From contig CAMLFF010000188.1 of NCBI GenBank assembly GCA_946479185.1, positions 1 to 6,431 on the forward strand: DNA of 6,431 bases, read 5' to 3'. The notes beneath the pieces were generated by a model that made no database searches, was not told the DNA's origin, and saw only the letters and a list, made by a program, of their open reading frames with translations. Below are positions 5,594 through 6,431 of the stretch, in pieces. The translations under genes and the position numbers were made by a program. Position 1 is the first letter of the stretch, and each line of letters opens with the position of its first letter. The stretch is from an uncultured Sphingobium sp. Its GTDB lineage: Bacteria; Pseudomonadota; Alphaproteobacteria; Sphingomonadales; Sphingomonadaceae.

Positions 5594-6431
5594 GTGCGCG
5601 TCCATGCGCGATGAGCGCGTCCGCCTCAAGTCCCGTGATGCGGCTCGTCACGATTGCGCCGACACTTTGCGGACTGGTGAAGCGCACGGGTGCGAAATTT
5701 TCGGCATGTCCTGCAAGGCCGCTCGTCTCGACCAGCACGCGCTGCTCCGTGCCCACAAGCGAGGCGAGCCAGCGCCTGCGCTCATCGGTGCAGGCCTCGC
5801 GTAACCGTGCTGCTCGCTCGCGGATGAGGCCATGCGCCACTTGCGGCATCCGCGCGGCAGGCGTGCCCTCGCGCGGCGAATAGGGGAAGATATGCCCATG
5901 CACGATGCCGCATTCCTTCACGATGGCGAGGCTGTTTGCAAACATCGCCTCATCCTCGGTCGGGAAGCCCGCGATAATATCCGCGCCAATCGCAATCTCC
6001 GGCCGCTGCTCATGCAGCCGCTGCGCAAGCTCCACCGCCTGGGCGCGGCTATGGCGGCGCTTCATGCGCTTGAGAATCATGTCGTCGCCCGCCTGCAAGG
6101 AGAGGTGCACATGCGGCATCACCCGAGGCTCGCCTGTCATCAGCTCAAACAACTGGTCGTCAATCTCGATGCCATCGAGCGAGGAGAGGCGCAGCCGCTG
6201 CAAATCCGGCACCAGCCGCACGATGCGCTCCACCAGAGTGCCCAGCGTCGGGCTGCCCGGTAGATCTGGCCCATAGCTCGTCACATCCACGCCCGTGAGC
6301 ACAATCTCCTGCACGCCCTGATCGACGAGCGCGCGCACCTGATCCACAATCGCGCCTGCTGGCACCGATCGGCTCGGCCCGCGCCCAAAGGGAATGACGC
6401 AGAAGGTGCAGCGATGGTCGCAGCCGTTCTG
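5586..6431 (-). CDS. mtaB: tRNA t6A37 C2-methylthiotransferase MtaB (5' end outside window)
   Basis: The visible 281 codons form the radical-SAM and C-terminal parts of an MtaB/MiaB-family enzyme, which adds a methylthio group to t6A at position 37 of tRNAs reading ANN codons. The frame is open to the right edge, where it reads QNGCDHRCTFCVIPFGRG, containing the CX3CX2C cysteines that bind the catalytic 4Fe-4S cluster (codons 6420-6422, 6408-6410 and 6399-6401). Downstream come LRLSSLDGIEIDD, HLSLQAGDDMILKRMKRRHS, GADIIAGFPTEDE and HIFPYSPREGTPAA, all typical of the family. The end (about the last 55 residues) resembles a TRAM RNA-binding domain. The NGCDHRCTFC and GRGPSRSVP phrases favour MtaB over MiaB or RimO. 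The N-terminal domain, with three further cysteines for the second cluster, would lie beyond the window. It is first of the coupled mtaB-ftsY-ispZ set as seen here. Confidence 0.93.
   Translation of the reverse strand, partial: QNGCDHRCTFCVIPFGRGPSRSVPAGAIVDQVRALVDQGVQEIVLTGVDVTSYGPDLPGSPTLGTLVERIVRLVPDLQRLRLSSLDGIEIDDQLFELMTGEPRVMPHVHLSLQAGDDMILKRMKRRHSRAQAVELAQRLHEQRPEIAIGADIIAGFPTEDEAMFANSLAIVKECGIVHGHIFPYSPREGTPAARMPQVAHGLIRERAARLREACTDERRRWLASLVGTEQRVLVETSGLAGHAENFAPVRFTSPQSVGAIVTSRITGLEADALIAHGRAHD

Overview
The window is about 6.4 kb of ordinary-looking, GC-rich bacterial chromosome, most likely from an alphaproteobacterium and probably a sphingomonad. This rests on the flavour of the FtsH, omega-subunit, FtsY and MtaB proteins, and on an intergenic palindrome with CCCCGGA/TCCGGGG arms of the kind common in alphaproteobacterial genomes. 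The taxonomic call is inference; no rRNA or other decisive marker is present. Most of the genes are core housekeeping genes. I see no tRNA or rRNA gene, IS element, integrase or CRISPR array.

Left part (1-2020). The 3' part of ftsH (membrane AAA+ zinc protease) enters from the left and ends at a strong intrinsic terminator. A spacer with a palindromic element follows, then a complete DUF3800-family gene (predicted RNase H-like nuclease fold, unknown role) with its own strong ribosome binding site. Facing it on the minus strand is rpoZ, the omega subunit of RNA polymerase. The likely rpoZ terminator lies inside the last codons of the DUF3800 gene.

Middle part (2021-3918). A 121-bp divergent promoter region separates rpoZ from a plus-strand gene for a two-HKD phospholipase D superfamily protein resembling ClsB-type cardiolipin synthases. 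Its 3' end overlaps by 32 bp the 3' end of a convergent minus-strand gene for a PmtA-like phospholipid N-methyltransferase. Both proteins plausibly act on membrane phospholipid head groups.

Right part (4009-6431). Three minus-strand genes are packed as a translationally coupled set. In order of transcription they are mtaB (tRNA methylthiotransferase, 5' end outside the window), ftsY (signal recognition particle receptor) and ispZ/yciB (inner-membrane septation protein A). Adjacent genes overlap by 8 and 11 bp. The methyltransferase gene follows ispZ on the same strand after a 90-bp gap and may be read from the same transcript.

No clear new multi-gene system is visible. The points most worth a second look are the rpoZ terminator embedded in the DUF3800 coding sequence, the isolated DUF3800 gene between two core genes, the composite palindrome upstream of it, and the overlapping convergent pair of lipid-enzyme genes.
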